A stretch of DNA of 64,000 bases. Source: Planctomycetota bacterium (GTDB lineage Bacteria; Planctomycetota; B15-G4; SIAN01). The stretch lies in contig JANQQL010000030.1 in assembly GCA_028289345.1 (NCBI GenBank), positions 43,877 to 107,876 on the forward strand, in the 5' to 3' direction. How positions within the stretch are numbered: the first letter of the stretch is position 1; every line of letters starts with the position of its first letter. The notes under the pieces are model-generated. The model saw only the letters and a list, made by a program, of their open reading frames with translations, did not search any database and was not told the DNA's origin. The position numbers were made by a program, and so were the translations under genes. Of the stretch, positions 35,457-47,300 are shown piece by piece.

Positions 35457-38333
35457 GTGGAATTCCAGTACAAGGGCCCCTTGGCCATTGTCAGCCTACA
35501 GACAGTGACCCAAGGGCTAGAGACGGACGTCGCTCATCAAGTCGACGAACTCCTCGGCAACGTCCGAGCCCAACACACGGAGGTTTCTTCTGCTCGCGCT
35601 GAAAAGCGTAAGAAACGAGACCTCAGTGCCATTCAAGCAGACACCACGAAAAGCTCGAGCGAATACGCAAGTCTTTTCAGAGCGCGGCACTACGCGATGC
35701 TGGGACAGTTTGATCTCGCGTCCATCTACTACGCGTCAGGGTTCAGCGTCTGTCACGAGCTTTCAAAAGTACGACGCGTGATCTCTCAGCATCACCTGTT
35801 CGGTGCAACCCCAGTGGTCAATCATTTCGCCTCGGTGGAAAAGGAGCGCTTTCCCGCCAACTGTGAGCCCATCGCCACCGATGCCTTTGAATATCCATTG
35901 ATCGCGATCAGTCAGCTCCAAGTCAATAGCATCCTCAATGCGGCCTCCGGCCTGCACCTTCTGCGACCCGCGATCCGGGTGTTTGCCGAAAAGATCAACG
36001 ACGCCGTCGACGGGGATCCTGACCTCCGAGGGATCTTCCTGGACTCGTTCGGATGGAGCGACTGGACGGTCGTCCTCTACGGCTACGACTACGAGAAGCT
36101 GCTGAGGGCGATCTATCAACTACGAACCACTCAGCTCCAGGAGTTGGTGGATCGAGCTCCCAAATCTGTGAAACGGCATATCGAATCGCGACTGTCCGGC
36201 TTGAAGCCCGACCGAGAGGGCGAGAACAGCTCGGAGATGCTCGGGCTCTGTACCACTTACACTTCTTTGGGCTGCACGATCGAGTTTGCGGACCAGTGCT
36301 TTCGGGAAGAGGTCCGGGATCGGCGCCCGGACCTTTCGGTCAAACCACCCGCCACCCCGAGAACCGTCGGTGGTGAAATTCGAAGCCACGTCCGCCTCAG
36401 CGTCCGGCCGGGACGCGAACCGATGGCGTTGAAATCACTTCGCCATGTAGCAAAGTCCGACGCGCCAAAGCCCCGGTTCACCGTCGGTCGCAACGACTTC
36501 AGCATTTCGGCATCGGAGTTGTGCGGAACATCCGAAGACAAGGTCCCGACTCAAGAATTCCTTCAAAAGCTCTTCTATCTGCGGTGGATCCTCGGAGGCT
36601 CACCCAAAATCCAAGAGCACAAGGGCCTCTGCTGGGGGCTATCCCCATCCACGCCCAAGTCATCCATCATGTCCTGCTTTACGGAAGTCGAAACTCAAAC
36701 ACCGGAAAACAACCCCAGTCAAGACGCCACATGGTCCAGCGTAGCTGAGATTTTTCGCGGCGCATCCGATCATCTCGCGCAACTCGGCGGAGAAAACTTC
36801 GCCATCAAGATGCGCAAGAAGCTGATATCAAAGAACCTCAGGGATGACCTGGGTGATGTGATCTTCCTGTGGCTGAACTCACTGGGCGATGAGTACCTAG
36901 CAAGCTCCATGATTGAGTTGACCGATTCCGCGATGGTGTGTTACCGCATGATCAATCACTTGCTCGATGACGACAGCTCAACAAAATACAACGTAGAGAA
37001 ACTGCTGACTCGCTTTACCGCCAACTTCGCGCAGTCATTCCGCCATCGCCTTCAGAGCAGCTACTATCTGTGCGATCGTGCAGAGATCGTGTCCGAGCAA
37101 AAAGGTGGGCTCATTCGCTTTCTCAGTACAATCGATGGGTTTGTGAAAGCAGTGCTTTCCTTGGCAGGGTCCAGCGAAGATCTGGCAGCCCTTACGAGCA
37201 TTCGATACGACGCGCTAGCGAAGGTGCTCGTGGATGTGAGAGAGAGGGAAGGCCAACGCTACGGCCACGCGATTACGCTCGTCAACTGGACTTGCCTTGT
37301 CCATCCAGAACGACTCCGGACGATCCTTCATGAGCTCGCCCACGTAATTACCGTTTCACGTAGCTTTGTGAGTGCGTTCACCGATCCGGCGGATCGAGAA
37401 GCGATCTTTGCTCTCCCGGTCGATAGCCTGGATGGCCTACGCCAGGAACGAATCCGGGAACTGGCGGCCGAGTCCTTCATCGCAGAGCTGTGCTTTCACG
37501 ACGACTTGGATCTCTATGCCAGAGTGTTCATCAGTCAATTTGCCGTGAGCCTGGAGGGACATGGACACTCTTTTGTCGACTGTGCGACCCAAGTCGTCGA
37601 GCACTCAGTTCGGGCGTACCTCGTGGCGAAGATCCTCGAACAGAAACTTGATTTCGACCGCGCAGATGCGGTCCGCTGGTGGGAGCAGCACCGAAATCTA
37701 ATCGCTTTCTCGGTTGAATGGACCGATGCAATCCTCGCCGAGTCCCTGATCGAGTTTTTGCATCAGGTTCAAGAGTGGCTCTCGCGCGAACGCCTCGTCT
37801 GCGAGCAAATCCTCGCTGGCGTTCGGCAGACTCTCGGGGAAGCAAATGGCGAGTGCTTCACGACAACAATCAAGACGCTGTGGAAGCACCTGCCCTCGGT
37901 GAAGAGTTCGCTCGTCAAAGGCGTGCCTTTCCTCTTTGAGGAGCCACAAAGAACCAAAGAGATTCGCGCTGATCTCAAACAACGCGCGACGCGGCTTGCT
38001 TCCCTTGGAAGGCAGATTGTCTTGTTTCGCGCGTTTCTTGAAATTATTGATGATTGGGTGTGGCGAGGACCCAATTGCCGACCCTACGTTGGTCATTCCT
38101 CCGATGACGGTGCAATCATCTTTGATGAGTCTGAGCAGGAAGCAGTGTACGACTCCGTCTATGGAACAGTCTTCGTCGCGAGCCAGAAGAAAGCGGACGA
38201 TTACCTGCGGCTACGCTTGGCATTCGTGAACTCGATGTGGCATCTCGCTGAGACAAGCAAGCTATCTGACCTGGAAGCGGTGATGTCACTTGCGCATGGA
38301 GGGCGCTCGGAGCGTATCGCTGGCGCTTCCTAG
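35457..38333 (+). CDS. large protein with HELAH zinc-metallopeptidase motif
   Basis: 958 residues from GTG 35457, one base after the upstream stop, with AGGAG at 35446-35450. The frame is open to 35274, but that part overlaps the upstream gene and lacks a ribosome binding site. The N-terminal 250 residues are helical (QVDELLGNVRAQHTEVSSAR, SLFRARHYAMLGQFDLASIYYASGF as a TPR-like hairpin). The middle has no recognised domain. Residues 625-629 are HELAH within RTILHELAHVITVSR, the HExxH zinc-peptidase signature. A downstream acidic helix (RIRELAAESFIAEL) could supply the third ligand. The C-terminal 300 residues are helical with Trp-rich segments. No signal peptide, so cytosolic. In this module a cytosolic protease could activate or be activated by the TIR-like effector. 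Confidence 0.8.
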   Translation: MEFQYKGPLAIVSLQTVTQGLETDVAHQVDELLGNVRAQHTEVSSARAEKRKKRDLSAIQADTTKSSSEYASLFRARHYAMLGQFDLASIYYASGFSVCHELSKVRRVISQHHLFGATPVVNHFASVEKERFPANCEPIATDAFEYPLIAISQLQVNSILNAASGLHLLRPAIRVFAEKINDAVDGDPDLRGIFLDSFGWSDWTVVLYGYDYEKLLRAIYQLRTTQLQELVDRAPKSVKRHIESRLSGLKPDREGENSSEMLGLCTTYTSLGCTIEFADQCFREEVRDRRPDLSVKPPATPRTVGGEIRSHVRLSVRPGREPMALKSLRHVAKSDAPKPRFTVGRNDFSISASELCGTSEDKVPTQEFLQKLFYLRWILGGSPKIQEHKGLCWGLSPSTPKSSIMSCFTEVETQTPENNPSQDATWSSVAEIFRGASDHLAQLGGENFAIKMRKKLISKNLRDDLGDVIFLWLNSLGDEYLASSMIELTDSAMVCYRMINHLLDDDSSTKYNVEKLLTRFTANFAQSFRHRLQSSYYLCDRAEIVSEQKGGLIRFLSTIDGFVKAVLSLAGSSEDLAALTSIRYDALAKVLVDVREREGQRYGHAITLVNWTCLVHPERLRTILHELAHVITVSRSFVSAFTDPADREAIFALPVDSLDGLRQERIRELAAESFIAELCFHDDLDLYARVFISQFAVSLEGHGHSFVDCATQVVEHSVRAYLVAKILEQKLDFDRADAVRWWEQHRNLIAFSVEWTDAILAESLIEFLHQVQEWLSRERLVCEQILAGVRQTLGEANGECFTTTIKTLWKHLPSVKSSLVKGVPFLFEEPQRTKEIRADLKQRATRLASLGRQIVLFRAFLEIIDDWVWRGPNCRPYVGHSSDDGAIIFDESEQEAVYDSVYGTVFVASQKKADDYLRLRLAFVNSMWHLAETSKLSDLEAVMSLAHGGRSERIAGAS

Positions 38334-38423
38334 TTCAGAGGGTTGGCAAACTCTCCGGAGAGAGTGGGCGCACCATCTGGGGCGGGTTAGGTTCCCTAGG
38401 CGTAGGCCGCTTGGCGCAGAGGG

Positions 38424-38448
38424 GACTGCGGGACTCTGACTCGCAGTC
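38424..38448. terminator. weak hairpin between convergent genes
   Basis: Arms GACTGCG (38424-38430) and CGCAGTC (38442-38448) with an 11-base loop lie between the convergent metallopeptidase and prolyl iminopeptidase genes. A 12-bp palindrome CTCTCCGGAGAG is at 38351-38362. Neither has a T-tract. Confidence 0.3.
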
Positions 38449-38467
38449 GAACTTTGGTCGAGACGCC

Positions 38468-39454
38468 CTACCGAAAGCCGTCCGTCGCCTCCAGCAACCG
38501 ACTGCGGATCCCCGGCTCGAACGCAGAATGCCCGGCGTCTTCAACAATCACCAACTCCGACTCGGGCCATCGGCGATAGAGATCCCACGCAGAGCGCGCC
38601 GGGCACACCACATCGTAGCGGCCCTGCACAATGACAGCGGGGATGTGGCGGATCTTGTCGATGCCGAGTAGCAGCTGGTCCTCGGTCTCGAAGAATCCGC
38701 CGTGGTTGAAGTAGTGGCACTCGATCCGAGCGAACGCCACCGCAAACTCGTCGGTGCCCGTCTCGGCGATGCGCTCTGGGTCCTGGTAGAGGTGGCTGGT
38801 CGTCCCCTCCCACACGGACCAGGCCTTCGCCGCGCGGACCCGAGTCGCCTCGTCGTCACTGGTGAGCTGGCGGTAGTAGGCACTCATCAAGTCGCCGCGC
38901 TCGACCTCGGGGATTGGCTCGAGGTACTTCTCCCAGGCATCGGGGAACATGTGACTCGCGCCCTCCTGGTAGAACCAGAGGAGCTCCTTGCGACGGAGCA
39001 TGAAGATGCCGCGCAGCACCAACTCCGTCACGCGGTCGGGGTGAGTTTGGGCGTAGCTGAGTCCAAGCGTACTGCCCCACGATCCTCCAAAGACCTGCCA
39101 GCGGTCGATGCCGAGGTGCTTGCGGATGCGCTCGATGTCCGACACGAGGTGCCACGTGGTGTTGTCTCGCAAGCTCGCATAAGGCGTGCTCCGCTTGCAG
39201 CCTCGCTGATCGAACAGCACGATCCGGTAAGCCTCCGGATCGAAGAAACGGCGATAGTCTTCCCCCGCCCCACCACCGGGGCCGCCGTGGATGAACACCA
39301 CCGGCTTGCCTTTCGGGTTGCCGCATTGTTCGTAGTAGACCTGGTGGCGGTCGTCGACGGCGAGGTGGCCTTGGTCGAAGGGTTCGATGGCCGGGTAGAG
39401 GGAACGCAGATCGGGGCTGGGACCAATGAGGCTGCGGGTTGTTGTGATAGGCAT
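38468..39454 (-). CDS. pip: prolyl iminopeptidase
   Basis: 328 residues from ATG 39454. An alpha/beta hydrolase (peptidase family S33) that cleaves N-terminal proline from peptides in the cytosol. The sequence follows classical PIP closely: PFDQGHLAVDDRHQVYYEQC, oxyanion motif HGGPGGGAG, FDQRGCKRSTPY, nucleophile elbow GGSWGSTLGL with S125, VLRGIFMLRRKEL, the acidic residue in GRYDVVCP and the catalytic His in DAGHSAFEP. Length is normal for the family. The open frame continues 43 codons upstream without similarity. Stands alone and convergent to the module on its left, with ordinary high-GC composition, so it is probably a resident housekeeping gene. Confidence 0.95.
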   Translation of the reverse strand: MPITTTRSLIGPSPDLRSLYPAIEPFDQGHLAVDDRHQVYYEQCGNPKGKPVVFIHGGPGGGAGEDYRRFFDPEAYRIVLFDQRGCKRSTPYASLRDNTTWHLVSDIERIRKHLGIDRWQVFGGSWGSTLGLSYAQTHPDRVTELVLRGIFMLRRKELLWFYQEGASHMFPDAWEKYLEPIPEVERGDLMSAYYRQLTSDDEATRVRAAKAWSVWEGTTSHLYQDPERIAETGTDEFAVAFARIECHYFNHGGFFETEDQLLLGIDKIRHIPAVIVQGRYDVVCPARSAWDLYRRWPESELVIVEDAGHSAFEPGIRSRLLEATDGFR

Positions 39455-39864
39455 GACGCACAGGCTACCCGTCCCGGGCATTGCTGTCACGGTGGCCATC
39501 GAGGAGATCCCCGTCACTGTTCTGGCAGCATGGGATCGGTCAAGAAGGCCACTCGCCGAGGACGTGGGCTCGAAGGCCGCCAAGTGGACCGGAGTGGGAC
39601 CGTCGCCTCGGCCGCGTCCGGGGTGGGTGGTTCGAGGACGTCAATTCCTGGGCGGCGATCTCCCTTCCGTTGAATCGTACAACCCAAGTGATTCATCAAC
39701 TGAGCCCGGAATAGATCTCATGGTTTTCCCTCTTCGCGGACAGTTCGTGGAACAATTCGACCGCCCGGAAACGTCCACTCTTGCATCTTCGATCTCGCAA
39801 ATGCCGCGCTCTTTGCCACACAGGGCGAGCTCTATGGAAAGCTCGTCAAACAGGAGATTCCGCA
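39455..39864. other. divergent gap between pip and repeat-protein gene
   Basis: About 410 bases with no recognisable gene. The right end has CAGGAG eight bases before the ATG at 39865. Promoters not assigned. Confidence 0.35.
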
Positions 39865-40920
39865 ATGCAGAGTCGGACTTTTCCCCTGTCATCATTCGTG
39901 GTCGTTGCACTTCTGTTCTCGGTTCACAATTCCACGACGGCCAGTGCCCAATCACCGCGGCGGGAGAGATGGAAAGAGATCATGAGCCATCTCAGCATTG
40001 TCTATCTGGACGATGGCCAGGGAGGCCTGGCGAAGACACTCCGAGTGGACGGAGTCAATCTGCAGATCGTGAACGGACTCGGCGCAACGAACGGGTCCGT
40101 GGAAAACCCGGACAGTACGGCTTCGTCGGAAACAAGAACCAACTCGGTCGGCAACTTGATCGTCGGCTACAACGAACTCGGCAATCCCTTTGGCGACGAC
40201 CGACGCGGGTCCCACAACATTGTGTTTGGCCACGGGAACACGTTCGCGAGCTTTGGCGGTCTTGTCGGTCCGCACGACAACTCGAGCACCGGCCCGTTCG
40301 ATTCGGTCAGCGGAGGCTCTCAGAACGTCGCAAGCGGCGGATTCTCGGTGGTAAGCGGAGGCTTTGCCAACAAGGCGATGGACTTGCATTCCTCAGTGAG
40401 CGGCGGTCGTGACAACCAAGCCTCGGGACCCGCCTCTTCCGTCTCTGGAGGATCTCAGAATGACGCCACGGCCCTTGGAGCCTCGATCAGCGGCGGGTTC
40501 CGCGGGTTCGCCAACCACAACTACGCTTCGGTGAGTGGAGGCTCCAAGAACCAAGCACTCGGGCCTTATTCCTCGGTGAGCGGCGGACGCTACAACAAAG
40601 CTTACGCGATCGGCGCCTCGATCAGTGGCGGGCGCTACAACTCGGCGAGAGGTCCTTACTCTTCGGTGAGTGGCGGGATCTATAACGCGGCGCAAGACCT
40701 TTGCTCGTCGGTCAGCGGCGGTCGCTACAGCACGGCCTCGGGGAGGTGGTCGACCTTGTGCGGTGGCATCTACAACTATGCATCGGGTGACGGGTCCACG
40801 GTGGTGGGAGGGCTCGGCAACATCGCTCAGGGAAGAGGTTCGTCAGTGAGCGGCGGCCGGCGTCGACACGCCCAGGGAAACTACGACTGGAGGGCGGGGA
40901 GTCTGTTCGAGGATTCTTGA
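39865..40920 (+). CDS. exported YadA-head-like (SVSGG) repeat protein
   Basis: 351 residues from ATG 39865. Signal peptide (SSFVVVALLFSVHNSTTASAQ). After a 100-residue N-terminal part with NSVGNLIVGYNE and NIVFGHGNTF, residues about 147-335 are roughly thirteen repeats of 15 residues of the form SVSGGxxNxAxGxxS (e.g. SVSGGRYNKAYAIGA). This is the left-handed beta-roll repeat of trimeric autotransporter heads (YadA/Hep_Hag type), with S.SGG on one strand and the N.A loop on the turn. There is no membrane anchor or coiled-coil stalk after the repeats, and the chain ends soon after. It may therefore be secreted or attach by another route. Possibly an adhesin. Confidence 0.82.
   Translation: MQSRTFPLSSFVVVALLFSVHNSTTASAQSPRRERWKEIMSHLSIVYLDDGQGGLAKTLRVDGVNLQIVNGLGATNGSVENPDSTASSETRTNSVGNLIVGYNELGNPFGDDRRGSHNIVFGHGNTFASFGGLVGPHDNSSTGPFDSVSGGSQNVASGGFSVVSGGFANKAMDLHSSVSGGRDNQASGPASSVSGGSQNDATALGASISGGFRGFANHNYASVSGGSKNQALGPYSSVSGGRYNKAYAIGASISGGRYNSARGPYSSVSGGIYNAAQDLCSSVSGGRYSTASGRWSTLCGGIYNYASGDGSTVVGGLGNIAQGRGSSVSGGRRRHAQGNYDWRAGSLFEDS
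40303..40869 (+). repeat. degenerate 45-bp repeat array encoding SVSGG beta-roll
   Basis: About thirteen 45-bp units within the gene, each centred on a tcggtgAGCGGCGG-like core. They are well diverged at the DNA level, which argues for old protein-level repeats rather than a recent minisatellite. Confidence 0.8.
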
Positions 40921-41364
40921 CCCGATCGAAGAGGAACGGTTGACCGACTGGCTCGATTCCCCGAGGTCCATGCGTCACCTCGATCATCGCAAGCCTCAGG
41001 TCCACGGAACTCACGACTTGGGCTTCACGGGGTCGAACTGACGTCGATCCATCGCACTCTCCACCGCCGATGGTTCCAACGTCTGCCCGCTCCTCGCAAG
41101 GCGAACGCGAGGCGCGCCGGGCCTTCGGAGAGTATTCGCTCCATTCACCGCGTCGGCTCAGGCGCGCGAGTTCTTACCGACGCACGGAATCTGTCGGTCG
41201 AATACCGCACGCAATGACCGACCGATAGTTTTGTCTTTTTTTCGAGCCGATCTGCAACGCGCCGACACCAACCACTTGTCACCTTCATCACCCGTGGATC
41301 GAGCGACATTGCATGGGAATCGCTCCGGCTGGGTGAGCTTCTCGCGACATCCAGAGAGACCCGA
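40921..41364. other. gap before the large RHS gene
   Basis: About 440 bases. A short AT-rich patch (TTTTGTCTTTTTTTC) lies near 41230. No recognisable gene and no strong ribosome binding site before the ATG at 41365. Confidence 0.35.
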
Positions 41365-44300
41365 ATGACGCTTCGTCACACATTTCACCGATCACCCTGG
41401 GCACCGTCGGCTTCACCAGTCCTCCCGCTTCCCCGGTGGACCCGACTCCTTCTGCTCTTCGCGCTGCTGTTCGCGACGGAAGAGTCCATCGGATCTCCCA
41501 CCGGCTCCGTTGCCAATGGCGTCTTGCCGTATCGGAATCGCAGCGAAATTCAAGTCGATCCATCGATTCACCTTCAGCTTGCCAACGGACAAATCCTGGT
41601 GGCGAAGACGGACCTCACGATCCCCGGGGTGAACGACTTCCACCTCGAATTTTCAAGGTTCTACCGATCGCAACCCGAGGGAGTCGCGGCATACGACGGC
41701 CCCTTGGGATGGAACTGGGACAACAACTGGAACCACTCGATCAGCTTTGATGGGTCGAATCCAACCTACTACCACCCCATCAACATGCAAACTTACGACT
41801 TTGAGAGCGACGGCCCCAATCGCTACCGCTGCACGGCCTCCGGGGTCTACGTCAAGATCCGCTTCGACGGACAACATTGGCAGCTCCGTCATCGAGAAGG
41901 CACGATCCTCACGTTTCACGGGTTCGATGGCCAGGCGACAGATGGCCGGCTCCTCTCTCTCCAGAACCGATTGGGCAACACCTTTCAATGCAGCTACGAC
42001 TCCAACGGAAAGCTGATCGGAGTCGTTGATCTCACGACACTTCAGTCCCTGACGATCACTTGGGATCAGGGCAAAGTGAACACGGTCTCCGATGGAAATG
42101 GAAGAGTGATCGTGTACACACGCGACCCTCAAGGCGACCTCCACCGAGTCCGACTTCCCGTTGTCAATGGAACCCCTGTCAATCCGGTAACCGGTGAAAC
42201 CAACGACCTTCCTCAAGGGACCACGACGGAGTACGGGTACTCCACAAACTCCCACAGCGATCCTTTTCTTCAGCACAATCTCGAGTCGGTGACGTACCCG
42301 CGCGAGTTTGCCAACACGGGGATCCGCAACGTCGAAATCGACTACGGAGTCGCGGACAGCGCCTACGATCGGGCGGAGTCCATCACGACTGGCCAACTCA
42401 CGCACTCAGTGACTTACGACGGATTCGTGACAACCCTCTCTCATCCCGGGGCCACCGTCTCATACAACGAGTATGCTTTCCAGCCTTCTGGCCACGTCGC
42501 TTCGATCACCGAGACAGAGGACACCAACACCTACACAACCTCCTTCTCGTACAACACCGAGGGAGAAATAACGGCACAGGTCTTTCCCTCAGGAAAGACC
42601 ACGGTGAACACGTTCGACATTGCCAGCGCCAATCGGTTTCACCAAGGAAACCTCATCCAAGTTCGTACGACATCCGGCACCGGTGCTGCGTTCGGATCGC
42701 GGCCACATAAGACTAAGTTTGACTACGAACCAGTTTATCTTCACCCAGCCAACAAGGAGGACCCCGGACAGGTTCTGTTTGACTACCAAGAGGGAAACCC
42801 GGCACCAGGAACCGGAATTCTCGGATACGCCGAGAGTTGGGGGATCACTCTATCGCCCGACATTCCCTTGGACCAAGGCGACCTCAACCAAGATGGGTCC
42901 GATTCCCAGTGGTTTGGAAACGTGATCAAGGAGCACCTTGACGTCACCGTGAATGGATCCTCAGTCCCCGCAGAAACCTATCGCACCTACAACAGCCATG
43001 GCCAGTTGGTGACCGTGTGTACCCCAGAGGGTTCGTTGACGATCCGCGAGTATGACTCCCGTGGATACCTCGAGACCACCATCGTGGACGCCAACCCTGC
43101 CAACTACCCAGCCTCTCCCAATGCGGGAACCGACAATTGGGACAAACCGGGGGTCGATCACGTGGAAGCGATCACCAGGTTCGCGCGCGATCCCCATGGC
43201 TGGATCGAGTCAACCACAACACCCCGCGGAGTCACTCACCGTTATGACCGCGACGAGCACGGCCGCGTTCTTCGACTCACCTACGGCGAGAGCGCTGTCA
43301 TGGGAATCGACTCCGCCTTAGACGGCCTCACCACATTCCCCCAGTGGCAGCACCTCATCACCCCTGGCATCGACATCTACTACCACTACGACGAGAACGG
43401 AAACGTCGTCCGCCAGGATCAGGAGGTTCTCCGATCCAGCTCTCTAACACAAGGCTGGCTGACCCAGAAGCATGAGTACAACCTCCAGAATCAGGTCACC
43501 AAGACGGAACACGAGATCCAGGAGGGCACATGGGCAATCACAGAGTACGAGTTCGACGACCGCGGAGATTTGATTCGCGTTCACCATCCGGAGAACAACT
43601 ACGACGAGTACACGTATGAACGCGGTCTCGTCAAGACATACACCCAGGGCGCCTCGGACCCAACGAAATCAACGACAACGGGTTATGTCTACGACCTTGA
43701 TCGCAATCTTGTCGAACTTCACTCCGACCGTGACGGCGATGGAGTGATTGAAAAGACACTTTTCCGACGAGATGGGCGCGGGAGACTCCGCGAGAAAATC
43801 GACCCAGTGGGAACCCGCCACTTCTATATCTACAACAACCAAAGCAAGCAAGTTGGTTACGAGATCTATGGACAACTCGGCGGACCGAGCCCCACCGACA
43901 ACAACACTTCAGGGAACGTACTCCTTTCCAAGGTCTCGATGGTTTACGACCAAGCCGACCGAATCACCAAAGAAACTCGAACGCGGTTCGTTCATGGATC
44001 GGTCGGCATCCCCTACTCCCCTTCCGGCGATCAGGTGATCGAATATGAGTACGACCGTGATGGACAGTTGACGGGGTACTCCACGCCAAGCTCCGGCATG
44101 ATTCACTACGAGTACGACGGCCTCAATCGACTCATTCAGTTCAGCGATCCTCAGGGGAACTCCTTCGAAAGAGCCTACGACCTGGAGGGGAACCTGGTGA
44201 AGGACGTCGAAATCGAGGTCGGTGGCGAGACCAAGGTATACGTGTACTCTTATGACGGTCTCAATCGCGTGATTCGCGCAACGAACACGATGGGCGAAAC

Positions 44301-47300
44301 CTACTTCTTCGCCTATGACAGCCTGAACAACCTTGTGGCCGAAACAGACTGCAAGAATCCAGGGTCGATTCCCGACCTACTGGGCGCGTTCCCTCCCGCG
44401 GAAGCTCCTCCCGGCATCCACACCATCAACCTACCGGGCAACATGAAGCGCTACCTCCCCAACGGCCTTGGACTGGTCGAACGAGTGGAAAGCGACATGA
44501 CGCCTTCTGGATCCGGAATTACCACAGATCTGTGGTCGGAGAATTTTGATCCGGAGGTTTCTCCGACCGGGACCTTCGTGAAGTCCACCTTTGCCTATGA
44601 CGCGAACGGCAATCTTCGAAGTTCCACCGGCGAAAACAACACGACCACCTCATTTCACTACGATGACCAGGATCGTCTCACCCGGAAGACGTTCTCCGAC
44701 GGAAGCTACCATGACTTCGCGCACTGGACGGATCATCGAATTCGATCCAAGCGGCTCCACAAAGCAGACGGGACGTTGTTCCGAGAAGTCCTGTTCCATT
44801 ACGACTCAATTGGGCGAATGGTGTCAACCGCCACATCGGGGACGGGCGTAGTGGGATCGCACCGAACCTACCAACACAATGGACTCGACTACGTCACTCT
44901 AGCCACCGATGACAACGGAGGCGGAAGCTACTTCTCTTCCTCGGTTTCTCGTTCCTATGACTCTCTTGGGAACCTCATCGAAGAAACCCAGACCCATGGC
45001 GGACTCTCCCCTCGAACGGTCAACTTTGACTATGACACGTCGGGAAACCGAACGAAGATGTGGTACCCAAGCAGCCCCTATGGACCCGGTGCTCGCCAGA
45101 TAACTTATCAATTTGTTTCCGTAGGTCTTGTCGAATCCATCACAGACCAAAATGGCGACATTGCCGACTACAGCTTCTTGAGCCGCCTCCGACCAGCTGA
45201 CGTAACCCTCGGAGGCGGAGTGGCTTCGATTGACTATCAGAATCCGGCAGCGGGTTCGCCCTGGCCAACGGGATACGACGGTGCCGGTCGACTCCTCAAC
45301 CTCGAGCACCTCGCAGGAGGATCCGTTGCCGGAGGAATCGTCGAATCCTACGACCGCCTCGGGAATCGCCAGCAGTCGGAACGGATCCATGGATCCACGA
45401 ACCAAGTCGACACCTATGACTATGACAGTCTCTCCCGAGTCAGAGAGTATCAACGCAACATCGTCGGGGGGGGCACTCCCGAGTGGAACCAGTCCTACGA
45501 TCTTCGTGACGACGGGAGCTTTCGAGAGCTCGAGATCTCCGTCAATGGAGCCTCGTCTCAAGTCCACACCTTTGCCAACAGTGGAACGGGAAGCTACACG
45601 CAGATCGACTCTTTGGCGCTCCAAACAGATCAAGCAGGCAACCGAACCCAGGATCACTGGTTTGATTTCCACTACGATGCCCACGATCGCTTGCGGCTCA
45701 TCGAAGATCGATTGACGGGAAGCCAGTCACTGATCGCACGCTACTCCTACGATGCGTTTGGGCGGAGGATCGCCAAAGACATCGGCACCGGCGTCACCCA
45801 CTACTTTCATGCCGGAGACCAAGTCATTGAGGAGGCCGACGCCAGCGGTGCTCTCCAGGCACAATACGTCTACGGGAACGGCCTCGACGAGCCATTGCAG
45901 ATGATCCGTGACACGGATGGATCGTTTTTGCCGTTTTACTACCTTCGCAACTCCCTAGGCTCCATTGTCGCACTAGTCGACGAAAGCGGAGCAGTCGTCG
46001 AACGATACAGCTACGATGCTTTTGGGGCCCCGACATTTCTCGATGGCGCGGGCACACCAGTCCCGGGTCAACTCCGCAGTCAATTCTCCAACCCGTACCT
46101 CTTCACGGCCCGTGAGTACGACAGCGAAACGGCCGAGTTCCGAGCGACTCAGTCCCCTGCCGGTTACTTCGCGGAGTGGTCGGAACCGTCGGGCCAGTAC
46201 TACTACCGCCACCGTTACTACGATCCAGCCGAGGGTCGATTCACGGGACGAGACAAACTGCTCCTCACCGGCAACACGTCTCTGGATCCAGCATTGCTCC
46301 TCGAACGAGTGTATGAGAACGGCGGAATCGAGTCTCCCTACGCCTATGCCAGCAACAACCCGAGCAATCTGACCGATGCAATGGGATTGCAAGCGACCGG
46401 CCAAGACGAAGACAACGGTGACGGCGAAACCGGCGAGGATCCAGAGAAAGACGAAGACGGACCGATCAAGAGGATCCTCAAGAAAGTCGTACCCAAACCC
46501 AAATGGTTCAAGAATGGGAAGCACGCCTGGAGAGCTGGTGAGATCATCGGGTCGCTGATGGGACAAGCCCAGGGGACAACGACTCTCGGAAGCTGCCTCG
46601 CGGGCGACGTCAATCTCCCGGAGTGCGACGTACCACTTCCCCCATTGCCTTGGGACGTACCGCCTCCGAAAGGGCGAGGCTCGGGTGGCCCCATACGGGC
46701 TGAAACATACGCCGCAGGAGTGGGCGGGCCGATTCCGGGGGTCTTCGTCAAGTCGTGCTGCTACGGAATGAACACTTATGAGAATCGGAATCCAGAGTGC
46801 AGCAACCCCGGCAGACCCACCAGCGGTGATCGCGGCGGCCAGTCCAAACCAGCCGTACCGGACCGCCCGAACCCACCCGCAAAGCCACAGTCTCCCTCCG
46901 GCAGCCCCAAGGGCACTCCTACCGGTGGTGGTGGAAGTTCCGGTGGAGGCGGACCCAGCAGCCCCCTCTCCCCGATGCCGACATACTTGGTGATCACCCC
47001 TCCGCCGGCCCCCCCCCTCTCCGTGGCGCGACCCTTTTTCCTTCCCGATCCCTTTTGTGATTCTGAGGATGAAAGATCACACAATCAACATCTGCTCCCT
47101 GGTGGTCAGGTCCACCGCTCATCAACAACGCGTGTCTCGGACCTCTTGGCCTCAATCAGCGCAGAGCGTCGCGGCCACGGAACCGAGATTCGAGTGTCTC
47201 CACGGTATCGCGATTCGCGTCCCATCCCTTTCTCACTGTTTCGAGTCGAGAAAGGCGAGAATGTCGGAGAGAAAGTCGCCGACGGGGAACTCTCTCGCAG

